Source: Ashinkailepas kermadecensis (lineage: Eukaryota; Arthropoda; Thecostraca; Neolepadidae). From it: DNA of 64,000 bases. The DNA is taken from positions 414,501 to 478,500 of the forward strand of contig JAOTOM010005099.1 in NCBI GenBank assembly GCA_034440615.1, given 5' to 3'. Below the pieces are notes generated by a model. That model worked only from the letters and a program-made list of their open reading frames with translations, was not told the origin of the DNA and ran no database searches. Below are positions 11,201 to 23,200 of this stretch, in pieces; the stretch's first letter is position 1, and every line of letters begins with the position of its first letter. The translations under genes and the position numbers were made by a program.

Positions 11201-14200
11201 GAAAGGTTGTGGGTTCGAGTCTCACCTGTCGCTACTCTTCGCCCGCGACCAATCGGCGTGAGAGATTGGCGACGCCACTTGACTCAACGTTCGACGTGTC
11301 GTAAAACCAATAACCAACCACCGTACACACTCCTCCCTCACATCATGCGTACACATTGACATGCATGCATGCATGCATGCGTACAAACATGTATACACAC
11401 ATAAATACATCCATGCATACATTCACAAATACATCCATGCATGCGTTCATACATACATTCATGCATGCGTGTAAAAGTGCATTGATGTACACATACATAA
11501 ATGTATTCATTAATACATTCGTGAATACATGCATGCATGCATTCATAAATACATTCATGCATACACCCATAAATTCATTCAAGCATACACCCATAAATTC
11601 AGTCATGCATGTATTCATGCACAAATTCAGGAACATAATGACGTGCGCGCTACACACGAAAGATGAAGCACGTGTAATGTTTGGATATATAAGTGTACCT
11701 CTGTCATCAGTGGTCGTATTTATCAGCACCCACGCATGCCATCGTAGGATGTTTTCGCAATTGATATAAGGCAAATGGCGTGAGTACTCGGTCCGCCATG
11801 TGCAGTCCTCGCCTGAGCGGCGGCTACTACTGACTGACTGCTGTGATACGCCGGCCGCCGCATGAACCCCTCACGTTCCCAATGACCGTTGCGGCAACCG
11901 TCTGATGTGTTACCCAGTGTGCCGTGTGGACTCCTCACAGTCCCAGTGATCGTTGTGGTGAGCGCCTGGTGCCGTGTGGAGTTGTCACGTGATGACCGCC
12001 GGCTGTGGTGCCCAGGGTTGTCTGGTGTGGAGTTGCCACGTGATGACCGCTGGCTGTGGTGCCCAGGGCTGTCTGGTGTGAAGGTGTCACGTGATGACCG
12101 CCGGCTGTGGTGCCCAGGGCTGTCTGGTGTGAAGGTGTCACGTGATGACCGCCGGCTGTGGTGCCCAGGGTTGTCTGGTGTGAAGTTGTCACCTGATGAC
12201 CGCCGGCTGTGGTGCCCAGGGTTGTCTGGTGTGGAGTTGCCACGTGATGACCGCCGGCTGTGGTGCCCAGGGTTGTCTGGTGTGAAGGTGTCACCTGATG
12301 ACCGCCGGCTGTGATGTCCAGGGTTGTCTGGTGTGGAGTTGTCACGTGATGACCGCCGGCTGTGATGTCCAGGGGTGTCTGGTGTGGAGTTGTCACGTGA
12401 TGACCGCCGGCTGTGGTGCCCAGGGTTGTCTGGTGTGGAGTTGCCACGTGATGACCGCCGGCTGTGGTGCCCAGGGTTGTCTGGTGTGAAGGTATCACCT
12501 GATGACCGCTGGCTGTGGTGCCCAGGGGTGTCTGGTGTGGAGTTGCCACTTGATGACCGCCGGCTGTGGTGCCCAGGGTTGTCTGGTGTGAAGGTGTCAC
12601 GTGATGACCGCCGGCTGTGGTGCCCAGGGTTGTCTGGTGTGGAGTTGTCACGTGATGACCGCCGGCTGTGGTGCCCAGGGTTGTCTGGTGTGGAGTTGCC
12701 ACGTGATGACCGCCGGCTGTGGTGCCCAGGGTTGTCTGGTGTGCAGGTGTCACCTGATGACCGCCGGCTGTGGTGCCCAGGGTTGTCTGGTGTGGAGTTG
12801 TCACGTGATGACCGCCGGCTGTGGTGCCCAGGGTTGTCTGGTGTGCAGGTGTCACGTGATGACCGCCGGCTGTGGTGCCCAGGGGTGTCTGGTGTGAAGG
12901 TGTCACGTGATGACCGCCGGCTGTGGTGCCCAGGGTTGTCTGGTGTGGAGTTGTCACGTGATGACCGCTGGCTGTGGTGCCCAGGGTTGTCTGGTGTGGA
13001 GTTGTCACGTGATGACCGCCGGCTGTGGTGCCCAGGGTTGTCTGGTGTGCAGGTGTCACCTGATGACCGCCGGCTGTGGTGCCCAGGGTTGTCTGGTGTG
13101 GAGTTGTCACGTGATGACCGCCGGCTGTGGTGCCCAGGGTTGTCTGGTGTGCAGGTGTCACGTGATGACCGCCGGCTGTGGTGCCCAGGGGTGTCTGGTG
13201 TGAAGGTGTCACGTGATGACCGCCGGCTGTGGTGCCCAGGGTTGTCTGGTGTGGAGTTGTCACGTGATGACCGCTGGCTGTGGTGCCCAGGGTTGTCTGG
13301 TGTGGAGTTGCCACTTGATGACCGCCGGCTGTGGTGCCCAGGGTTGTCTGGTGTGCAGGTGTCACGTGATGACCGCCGGCTGTGGTGCCCAGGGTTGTCT
13401 GGTGTGAAGGTGTCACGTGATGACCGCCGGCTGTGATGTCCAGGGTTGTCTGGTGTGAAGGTGTCACCTGATGACCGCTGGCTGTGGTGCCCAGGGTTGT
13501 CTGGTGTGAAGGTGTCACGTGATGACCGCTGGCTGTGGTGCCCAGGGTTGTCTGGTGCGGAGTTGCCACGTGATGACCGCCGGCTGTGGTGCCCAGGGTT
13601 GTCTGGTGTGGAGTTGCCACGTGATGACCGCCAGCTGTGGTGCCCAGGGTTGTCTGGTGTGAAGGTGTCACGTGATGACCGCCGGCTGTGATGTCCAGGG
13701 TTGTCTGGTGTGGAGTTGCCACGTGATGACCGCTGGCTGTGGTGCCCAGGGTTGTCTGGTGCGGAGTTGTCACGTGATGACCGCCGGCTGTGATGTCCAG
13801 GGTTGTCTGGTGTGGAGTTGCCACGTGATGACCGCCGGCTGTGGTGCCCAGGGGTGTCTGGTGTGAAGGTGTCACGTGATGACCGCCGGCTGTGGTGCCC
13901 AGGGTTGTCTGGTGTGAAGGTGTCACCTGATGACCGCTGGCTGTGGTGCCCAGGGTTGTCTGGTGTGGAGTTGCCACGTGATGACCGCCGGCTGTGGTGC
14001 CCAGGGTTGTCTGGTGTGGAGTTGCCACGTGATGACCACCGGCTGTGGTGCCCAGGGTTGTCTGGTGTGAAGGTGTCACGTGATGACCGCCGGCTGTGAT
14101 GTCCAGGGTTGTCTGGTGTGGAGTTGTCACCTGATGACTGCCGGCTGTGATGTCCAGGGTTGTCTGGTGTGAAGTTGTCACCTGATGACCGCCGGCTGTG

Positions 14201-17200
14201 GTGCCCAGGGTTGTCTGGTGTGAAGGTGTCACCTGATGACCGCCGGCTGTGATGTCCAGGGTTGTCTGGTGTGGAGTTGCCACGTGATGACCGCCGGCTG
14301 TGGTGCCCAGGGTTGTCTTGTGTGGAGTTGCCACGTGATGACCGCCGGCTGTGGTGCCCAGGGTTGTCTGGTGTGGAGTTGCCACTTGATGACCGCTGGC
14401 TGTGGTGTCCAGGGTTGTCTGGTGTGGAGTTGCCACTTGATGACCGCTGGCTGTGGTGTCCAGGGTTGTGTGGTGTGAAGGTGTCACCTGATGACCGCCG
14501 GCTGTGATGTCCAGGACGCCATGTGCCGGCTGATGCAGCCGACGCCACACCTGCCCAGTGACCACCCGCTGCTGGCGCTGGGCGGCACCGAGGCGGGCCG
14601 CTGGACGTCGCGCGAGATGCAGACCTTCCAGCAGGCGCTGGCCAAGTACGACAAGGACTTCCTGCGTGTCTCCAAGGAGGTGGGTGTGAGGTCGCGCCGC
14701 GGTGGTGCGCGCGTGTTCATGGACCTGGTGGCGAGGTGGTGCATTCGAGAGAAGCCAAGCAGAAGATCATGCCATGTGCACATGGCATGATCAAGATGAT
14801 GGCTTTTTAACTCTGCCCTACAACGATGAAAACATACTTTGTAAAGTAAAATAAATAGTGAGAAAGTCTGGCCTAAAAGCGAAAATAGCTTGGAAAAACG
14901 ACAGCAAATTGCGCACTTCCTTGATTCATTCAGCTTTCACTAAGCCTAGGTGCCCAGGAGGACTGCGTTGCCACACCTGTAGGTCAGGTTTCAACGGAGA
15001 CTGCACCCAAAAAAAACGTAGTATACAAAATGTTCTGCAAGCTGTGTCGGACTACATACACAGGGGAAACAAAACGCCCAGTCCGACTCAGATTCAACGA
15101 ACACATTCGGGACATGTTAAATCAAACAGCCGACACCCCTTTTGGAGACCACTTCAAAAACGCCGACACACAGGATCACCATACATCTATTCCTTTGGAC
15201 CTTCGGATACTATTCAAAGCGAAAGACCATGTGGATCGGAAGATCGCTGAGTCATGACTCATTAAGGAACATAAACCGGACCTAAACTCGAACACAACCT
15301 CTTGGCCGATATTGTGATACAATTAGTCGTTAGGCAAGTATCAACAGTGTGTGTATAACGTGCATGTCAAATATGTTATGTTCAAGGAACGAGGTGTGCG
15401 TGTGCCGATTGTGGTAGCTTCGGGATTGTTTTTTTATCCGTCCTGGTGCAGCAATGCAGGTTGTTTACCAAAAAAAGCAGATAGATGCGATAGGCATGAA
15501 GGGAGCCCCCCCTTAAATGACTAGTTTATTTTAGTTAACTTTAGTGCTTTCGATAAATATGTTTACAGTAGGCACCGCCGTGTGTGAACAATGTATGCAA
15601 ATGTGCAGAAATGTGTGTCTTGTCTTGTACGTATTGAACGCGTCTCCGGAATCAAAAAGCCTATGCCTATCAAGGCACGACATCGACATAAATAATAAAA
15701 TATGACAGTGAGAATTCGACCGTTAGTTGGAATTGTTTATTTGTTTGTGGTTTGACGAAGGGTTGTACCCGAATATACACCATCTAAGTAACTTTCGACT
15801 ATTTGTATAATCATCGAGGAAAGGTCATAGTGTGATTTTGATGAAATAATATGTTCCTCGCCAGAGCGCTAAATGATTAATATCAGAGCTACTTTCATTT
15901 GTTCGTGTTACATACTTTCCTTACAATGACAGCTAATGGAATAAATGTACGCTAACGAGAAATAGATTCTCGAAGAAAGAAAACAGGAAGTTCCTTCATG
16001 TGCACAATACTGAAGACTGATTTCGAGCGAGGCCAAATTAAGGCTGATAGTCTACCTTCTATTGGCAAAAAGACAAAGCGGGCGTTTCGGCCAGACCACT
16101 TTTGAGATGCTCACAACTTTGCAACGACGAGCACTAGAATGGCGAAACGAACGCGTGCGCACAGTGTCATTCTCTAAGAGTAGCATGTCTTTATTTAGTG
16201 TCTCGGGTTCCTGTCCGTCTACTTTTTCGTGCGCCACTTTGCCTGGAGGTCATGTGTTCAAGTTGTTGACGCTTTTATCCAGTGGGGCATTTAGACGGCG
16301 CGATGTTTACGGCGTAGAATGTGACCGCTAGGCGCTGTGCGACGTTGCAAGTGTCAGCACAAAAACGTGCAAAAACGTGCAAGTGTCAGCACAAAAACGC
16401 GACGTAAATGTCTGGTACGCTTTTTAGACGTTTCTTGTACGGGGTAGTCTTCAAGGACCACTCGGAACGTTTAAAATCTTCGAGCTCTGGGAGTGGCCGC
16501 TCCCTGCACCTTTCATGTCCCATTCCTACGCACAGCATTGTGCCGTGGCCGCCGTGCAGCTAATCTGGATTTATACACCGTTGAGGTCATGCTTTCTCTG
16601 CTGCTACGCACGAGTTGTGACCTCTCGGCTAAGGAGCGGATTACCGACACGACAGCCGCCAGCCCCCCCCCTGTTCCGTCCATTGTTGCGATCGCCACAA
16701 TTAAGCGGTGGAAATGTCGGGGGCTCCCGGCAACGCGGCGCTGGGGATTTTGCCGCTCGGTGGCGTGACTTGGTAGGCGGTACGCGGTACGGGCGGCACG
16801 CGGTACACGGCACCGGTGTACGGTCGCGCTGCGTCGTCGTGCGGGACGCGTCATGGCGCCGGCTAATCCGCTGTCCGGTCGGGACGGCGTCCGTGTCATA
16901 TTGTCGCCGCTGTTGGGCCGCTCGTAACACGTCCGCCGTAAACAGGCCGGGCGTCTTTGTTCGGCGCGTTTTTTGGCGGGAGGTTTCCCGCGCTGTCGGC
17001 CGCCGACCGCCGGCCGCCCCGGCGGGCAGCTGCCACCCGGCCGGGCTCTCACGGTGCACCACATCGCGCTGAATTCTTGGTGGGATTTTTCCTCCGGGCG
17101 ATTACTGGTGCCGCCTTATGGTGCTGCGTTGTCCTGCATTATCCCGGACAATGTCTGTGGGCGTGTTTAGGGAGAACGTTAAGTGGGGATCCCGACATGG

Positions 17201-20200
17201 GTTCAGTTAAGTCTCAGGTATGAAGGGCATTGGATGCCGTTCTTGGTCTCCAGATCTCCAAGTGGCGTTCGCCGAACCTGGAGGCCCACGGGCAGATAAG
17301 TAAAGCCTTCAATTCCAACAGCCAGCTGCTGTTCACGGCACAGGTGCCAGGCTCAGTCCGAGAACAATCAGATTAATCGACGGAGATGGAGTTCCTTAGC
17401 TACTGTTCAATATTACTCTCGTTTTTTGTAGCTTTATTCTCTCAAGTGGCTTTATGAGCTCGGAAAAGTATGGTTCAATATATTCAAGTTCATTTAAAGC
17501 ATAAGTGGAGAGTGCGGCATTGTGGGTATTGCATCAGCAACACAGACTTATGTGAAAGCAACGAAATATTACGGCACTCTTCACCCGTCCTCAGCCCGGT
17601 TCGTGCGGTGGCATCACAACAACCCCTGTGGTCCCGCTGAGTATGCTTTCGAAATCACCAGCTATATATCGGCTGTGCATCTTTTTCACGTTCACTGGCG
17701 CAGTATGGCATACGATTCTCCTCTATACAGGATTGAAGCATCACATATAATGGAAGAGCGGTTTCCTCCACCTCAACCTTGAACTCAAAATGCCCCTCCC
17801 CAACTGTGAAGCTTACCCCCGATTGTTGAAGCGTTGATCCAATTGAAACGTGGCTGGTGCATTTTGTGGTGACACTTTGGCATATCACACCCGAACATGC
17901 ATATTTATTTTTTTGCACACAAAAATCATCAATATCGTCCCTACAACAAGCGTTATGGATATGGATAAAGTTGTGAATGATAAATAAATAACTGTCCGTG
18001 GGGCAAAGACGGTTGTTTTGCCGGGCATTAATTCCTGCACTGTTAGCCTGCGGGGTCATCACACACCAACTTCAGTGGTCCGGCTGAGAACAGCTCTCTT
18101 CACCTGTCTTCACCCCTGCCCCTGCGGTGTCGGGACACCAACCCCAGTGGTCCGGCTGAGAACGGCTCTCTTCACCTGTCTTCACCCCTGCCCCTGCGGT
18201 GTCGGGACACCAACCCCAGTTGTCCGGCTGAGAACGGCTCTCTTCACCTGTCTTCACCCCTGCCCCTGCGGTGTCGGGACACCAACCCCAGTGGTCCGGC
18301 TGAGAACGGCTCTCTTCACCTGTCTTCACCCCTGCCCCTGCGGTGTCGTGACACCAACCCCAGTGGTCCGGCTGAGTACGGTACTCTTCACCCATCCTCA
18401 CCCCAGCCCGCGGGATGAGTACGGCACCCCTGACGCCGCCAAGTATGGCATTTGCACGCATCATGGCTCCACGTGGATACACGTGGCGTGTGGCCATTAT
18501 TGCACTAGTGGAGCTTGACGCCAGCTCAGATGAAGGTGTGCCGGGCAGCGTTGGCACATGACCGCGGCCACCCTGTTTGGGCCGGCCGGGTGGTCTGGGG
18601 ACTTCCTGGTCGACCTGCTGGTGCACCGGTCTGGCGACGGATCGACGTGGTCGGCTCGATTGGCCGGTCGGGCGGCGTCCACCAGACAACGGGAGACAGG
18701 CAGGCCGTGCAATCGCCGAATATAGACGACAGATACAGCTCACCGGCGGGAAAACAGCCAGCTCGCTGGCTCCAGACCAGAAAAGTGCATTTGCCTTGGC
18801 GAGAAATGAATGACCGTGGGGAGTGGACGTCGCCACGACGGCTCCAGGGTCGTGGCGCCAGCGCGTCCGCTGCCGCGCAAGTGGCGAAAGCGCTTATGCA
18901 TGTGCATTGTGCTGGACACAGCCAATCGTGTCGACAGACGGGCGGCGGCGCCACGACGCTGATGTCGTATTTAGCGCGGGTTATCCCGGCCCGCCGATAC
19001 CATCAACAATGGCGCGGTGGCCATTGTGGTGCGCGGCGTGGCCGTGACGCTGGCAGCGTGTGCGCGCGCTGCGTCACCGGCGACACAGAAGGCTGCCCAT
19101 TCGCCGGGTCGAGGCTCCGGACCGGCCCCGGTTGGTCATCGGACCGGCTGTGGCCGATCACTGGACCAGCGGACCGCCGCCTCGCACCGCTGGACCGGCC
19201 CCGGTTCGTCGCCGGACCAGCGGACCGCCGCCCCGCGCCGTTGGACCGGCTCCGCTCCATCACCGAACCACCGCCGCCCCGTCGACCAGCCAACGGCCCG
19301 CCTCTTCCAGCACTGAAGCGGCCCCTGCCGTGGCGGCAGGCCGGAGAGGCGCGACGAGGCTGGCAACAGACCCACCCTCCTGCGATGACGACCGTACCCG
19401 CCGCCCCGCGTGCAGTTCCGCATTCCCGCCGGTTTCTCCGTGGCCGGCGAGACCGGGGCCGTCGAGGCAGCACTGGACTACGGTTGTCAATGGCGCCGCG
19501 TTTTTTCTCCGTCGTCGGCCGAAGCCCATAACGGGCCGCAACAGGTGGCGGGTGTGAGCGCCGCCGCACGGCTGCAGCTGGCAGACGGCATGGCGACCGG
19601 GTGTCCTGGCACGCCACCGGGGGCCGGCCGCCGAGCGTGCGCGGCCTGTGCGCTCGCCACAGTCGGTGTCCTGAGCCCACGTGCACTGGTGTATGAGGCG
19701 CTATCAGAAGCGCTGGACGAGCGGGAGTAAGATGCGGGCCGTGACGCTGCCGTGCCGCCGGCGCAAGACCGACCACCGCACCGCGACAGGGAACGTGTGC
19801 ACAGATGGAAACTGCGCCCTCCCGGCAGCCCACGATGCCCACGATGCCCACGATGCCATACCATGTTGCGTGACATTTTCACGTAAGTACAGGAATTTGA
19901 GAAATAGCAACACCTACTCCGACAATTTGACAAAGTGCATTCAGATTTCAGGCACATGCCCGAATTGGGTTCGGCACATGTGCATTGAAAAGCAGTCTGT
20001 TTCAGCCGAAATTGTCCGCACTCTTGCCGAAATTTGGCTGCGGAGGAACATCGTACATGTACCTCAAGCGTAAATGCACTGTGCCAAATTGTCGAACGCC
20101 ACGGTGTGCCACGGTCCTATCTCACGGCCTTCTCGCTCGGTGTACGCCACACACACAACCGTTCAGCACGTCGTCCTCCATCGAACCGGCATTGGCCACG

Positions 20201-23200
20201 CAGTTGCTTGGCCTCGAGGCACGCAGGTCATGCGGTATGACGACATAACCACGTGACCGACGGCTGAATCCATGCGGCTGACTGTGCGGGCACGAAAGGT
20301 AAAACCCTTGTCTGAACAGAAAAAGGAAGGCTCCAAAACAAACATTGTGACGAAGGTTGGTGAATGTCGAACGGACAAGAACTGACCTATTTTGTAACAT
20401 AAATGAATGAATCTTGAAACACTACGATAACAGAAAAAAAGGTATTACGGTTTGACAAGTATGACGGTCCATCCAACCAGGGCCGAATCGCACCGATGAG
20501 CTTTTGTCGTGCGTACATGGGAGTAGATTCGCCGGAATTCGACACCACTCATAATCACCGGCTGACTATCGGCTCCTTCCTCCATGCTAGTGCGTCGGTG
20601 CCTGGTGTAGGCACCGCGGGTGAACAGTCAACAAGTTGACAGTTGTCAACATACGCCGACCGCAACATTCGCCACGGCTGCAACTCTGCATCCATATGTA
20701 GCCGAAGTGAAGCGTTCGCAGAAGCTCCCTCCGTGGAAGAAGAGTCAAGTCCAGGCAACGTCAGCCAGCGTGCTGATAGATGGAAGATAGTGATAGTGTG
20801 ACAACGGCGAGGAAACGATAGACGTCTCGGATACAGACGGGATGGGATGCACGGCTGGGTGTGTTCCCCGGCCGTGGGGTGTGGGGACATGAGTTCGAGT
20901 CCTACGTAAACGTGGCGCTTATGGTCATGGCCCTTGAAGTTCAGTTGACGACCAGACAGGAGAGTATCGGCTACCTGGATCGTGCCGGTGCATTGGCGGC
21001 ACGCTAACGTCCGGTTGGAACTGTGTAGTTGAACTGGCATTTCCCGATCAGATGATTGACCCAGTGGCTCGTGCTGCCAGCTTCGCTTCGCGTGGGTCCT
21101 GTTCCAGTAAGGCTACCACAGCACCCGCAAGGGATTATCTTTCACGCGAATCTATCCCATCGCATCACTCCCCGTCGAATTCCGGGACCAGTGTGCATTC
21201 GCAATTAGCCCTCCATTTGAACGTGGCCTTCACTTGAACTGGTAAGTCCCACACCGCGTTTTCAGAAAGGGCTTTATGTGTGGCAATGGCTTGCCTAATC
21301 CATCACTATTCGCTTGGCTTGGCTTTCCCTGTGCCGATGTCTTTGTGACAATTCGTTGAGCCGATGCTGAGTGGCTGCGGTGCTCCAGACTGCAACTTTC
21401 CAGGTCCCGACGTTCCTTGGTTGCTCAGCGAACTGCGTCGCCACTTCATCGCGTGCAATAATGGTCACGAGCTTCATGGCTGTACATGCAAGTAAGTGCG
21501 GCACTAACGAGCGTACGTCGTGCGGAAATGTGACGCTCTTTTATCCCTCGACAGGTTCTAAGCAAATCTACCAGCCAGTGTGTGCAGTTCTACTTCTACT
21601 GGAAGCGCGTCTGCGTGGATGAGTACAAACGACTGCGCAGCATGCGCCGGCAGCGCGAGGAGCAGCATCAGTGCCGTCTGCGGGCGGGGGCGGCGCCGGA
21701 AGAGGCGCCGCCGCCGCCGCCGCCGCCACACCACCCGATGCCGGCCAGTGCCATCGGCCCGCAGCCGGTGAGAATGGCCGCCACCGGCAGCCGGAACTGG
21801 TGCCTGGACGGCCGGCACAGAACTGGTGCCGGTAGTCGTAGCGTGACGCTGGACAGTTCCACACACCTTAACATGGCGTCTAACACATCCACAGCACGTG
21901 GACTCCGACACCAGGTACCGCCGAACAGTGGTTGCTGGCGAGTGGGCTCGTTTGGTAGTGATGCGGATGCGTCGTGTAGGCTCTGGTGTATGCTCCATGT
22001 TTCGCTGTCAATGCAAAGTCAAAATCGGTACATTTTGAGGGATAGGCGGTCACGTGCCATAAGTGGCAGATGTTGAACAGTCCTTCTAAGATTTACCGAG
22101 ACCTATCTGCCCTTGCGGCCCTCGGAAAGCCTATAAGAAGCTTAACTGCTACCGCTTCGGTAGTCTGGGCACGTCAGCGGACGACGTAGCCGCCCGCCAA
22201 GACAAGGTCTCTCTCTGTTGGCGCCAGAAGTGAGGACAGCTCACCATATACTCCAGCGCTGCTAATGCTATGTTTGTGGCGCAGCAGGTGGAGTGATAGA
22301 TGGATTGTTTGTTTATTGGTAGCCCTGTTGCCTGCTGTATTGTGAATGATTACATACAACATTTACACCTCCAGTGTCATTTTACCGGCTGAGCTGCTAT
22401 CACGAATGTGTTGAATTTTAATGCCAGGGCAATGTATGGACAGCATGCGCCGCCCTCTGCCGGCCTCCGGTGCTGCCTTCACTGTCACTATGCACACAGT
22501 ATTGCTGTCGACGTTTGGCGACGAATGCTGTCGTGCTGCAAATGCGTCGCTTTTCAGCAGATGGGTGCACTGCGAACTACCAGGCCGGATTTACATATGG
22601 GAATTCTGGATTTGCAGAGTACAAATTTGGGGCTATCAAATTCTAAGAGGAGCGTTTCCATTTGCATGGGTTTATAACGCCACAGTTAATTGAATTTACT
22701 AGCTCGCCATGACTTGCATCATTTCCTTCTCAAGCAGCAGCATTCAACCTTCCAGTAAAAAGCAAAAATCAACTGAAAATGTCCGGAGGTTAATGTCCTG
22801 AAAGACCAGAACTTAAGACACGTCTGTTTTGTTCGAACCCACGACTTATTGCCCTAAATCAATGCGACGTGTGAACCAAATCATGTCATGTTGAGCCAAT
22901 TTGTGCTCCAGGGTTTTGTTCAAGTGCAGCTGATCAAACATTTCGATTATGCACGGAGCTTCATCCTTGGCAGATAAACTGGATCTCCTTGATATGTGTT
23001 GGGCGCTGCATGTTCGACGCGTTCGATGCGCCCCTGAACTCCAAAAACCAACCAACCAATCATTCAGATGGGTCTGAGTCTTCATCACTGCTGTGGGATG
23101 CATGGGTAGAAACCGGCCCGCTCAGGTGTGCCGACCGCGGGACCATCGGCCGCGGGAACAGTTGTCGTCAACATCCATAGGATGTGATTGTTGTGACCGT

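Noticed and set aside
11160..11235. Candidate tRNA gene
   Set aside because: The box A/box B region has no complementary 3' acceptor arm, continues into a body shared by three copies and is enclosed by target duplications, so it is a SINE head.
11723..14548. Open frame of 941 codons on the minus strand with a 17-residue Ser/His/Pro repeat
   Set aside because: It is the reverse reading of a 51-bp minisatellite whose period is a multiple of three. All frames are open, the plus strand contains real exon C overlapping its start, and there is no non-repeat protein sequence.
16515..19857. Several GC-rich open frames of 150-340 codons
   Set aside because: They lie in intron C-D, overlap in several frames on both strands and show no domain or codon pattern. 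They reflect GC-rich composition.
22825..23065. Possible reversed tRNA-derived SINE
   Set aside because: Only a TTCGAACCC box B-like string and an ACCAACCAACCAAT tail-like string. They do not fit one orientation and no target duplication exists.
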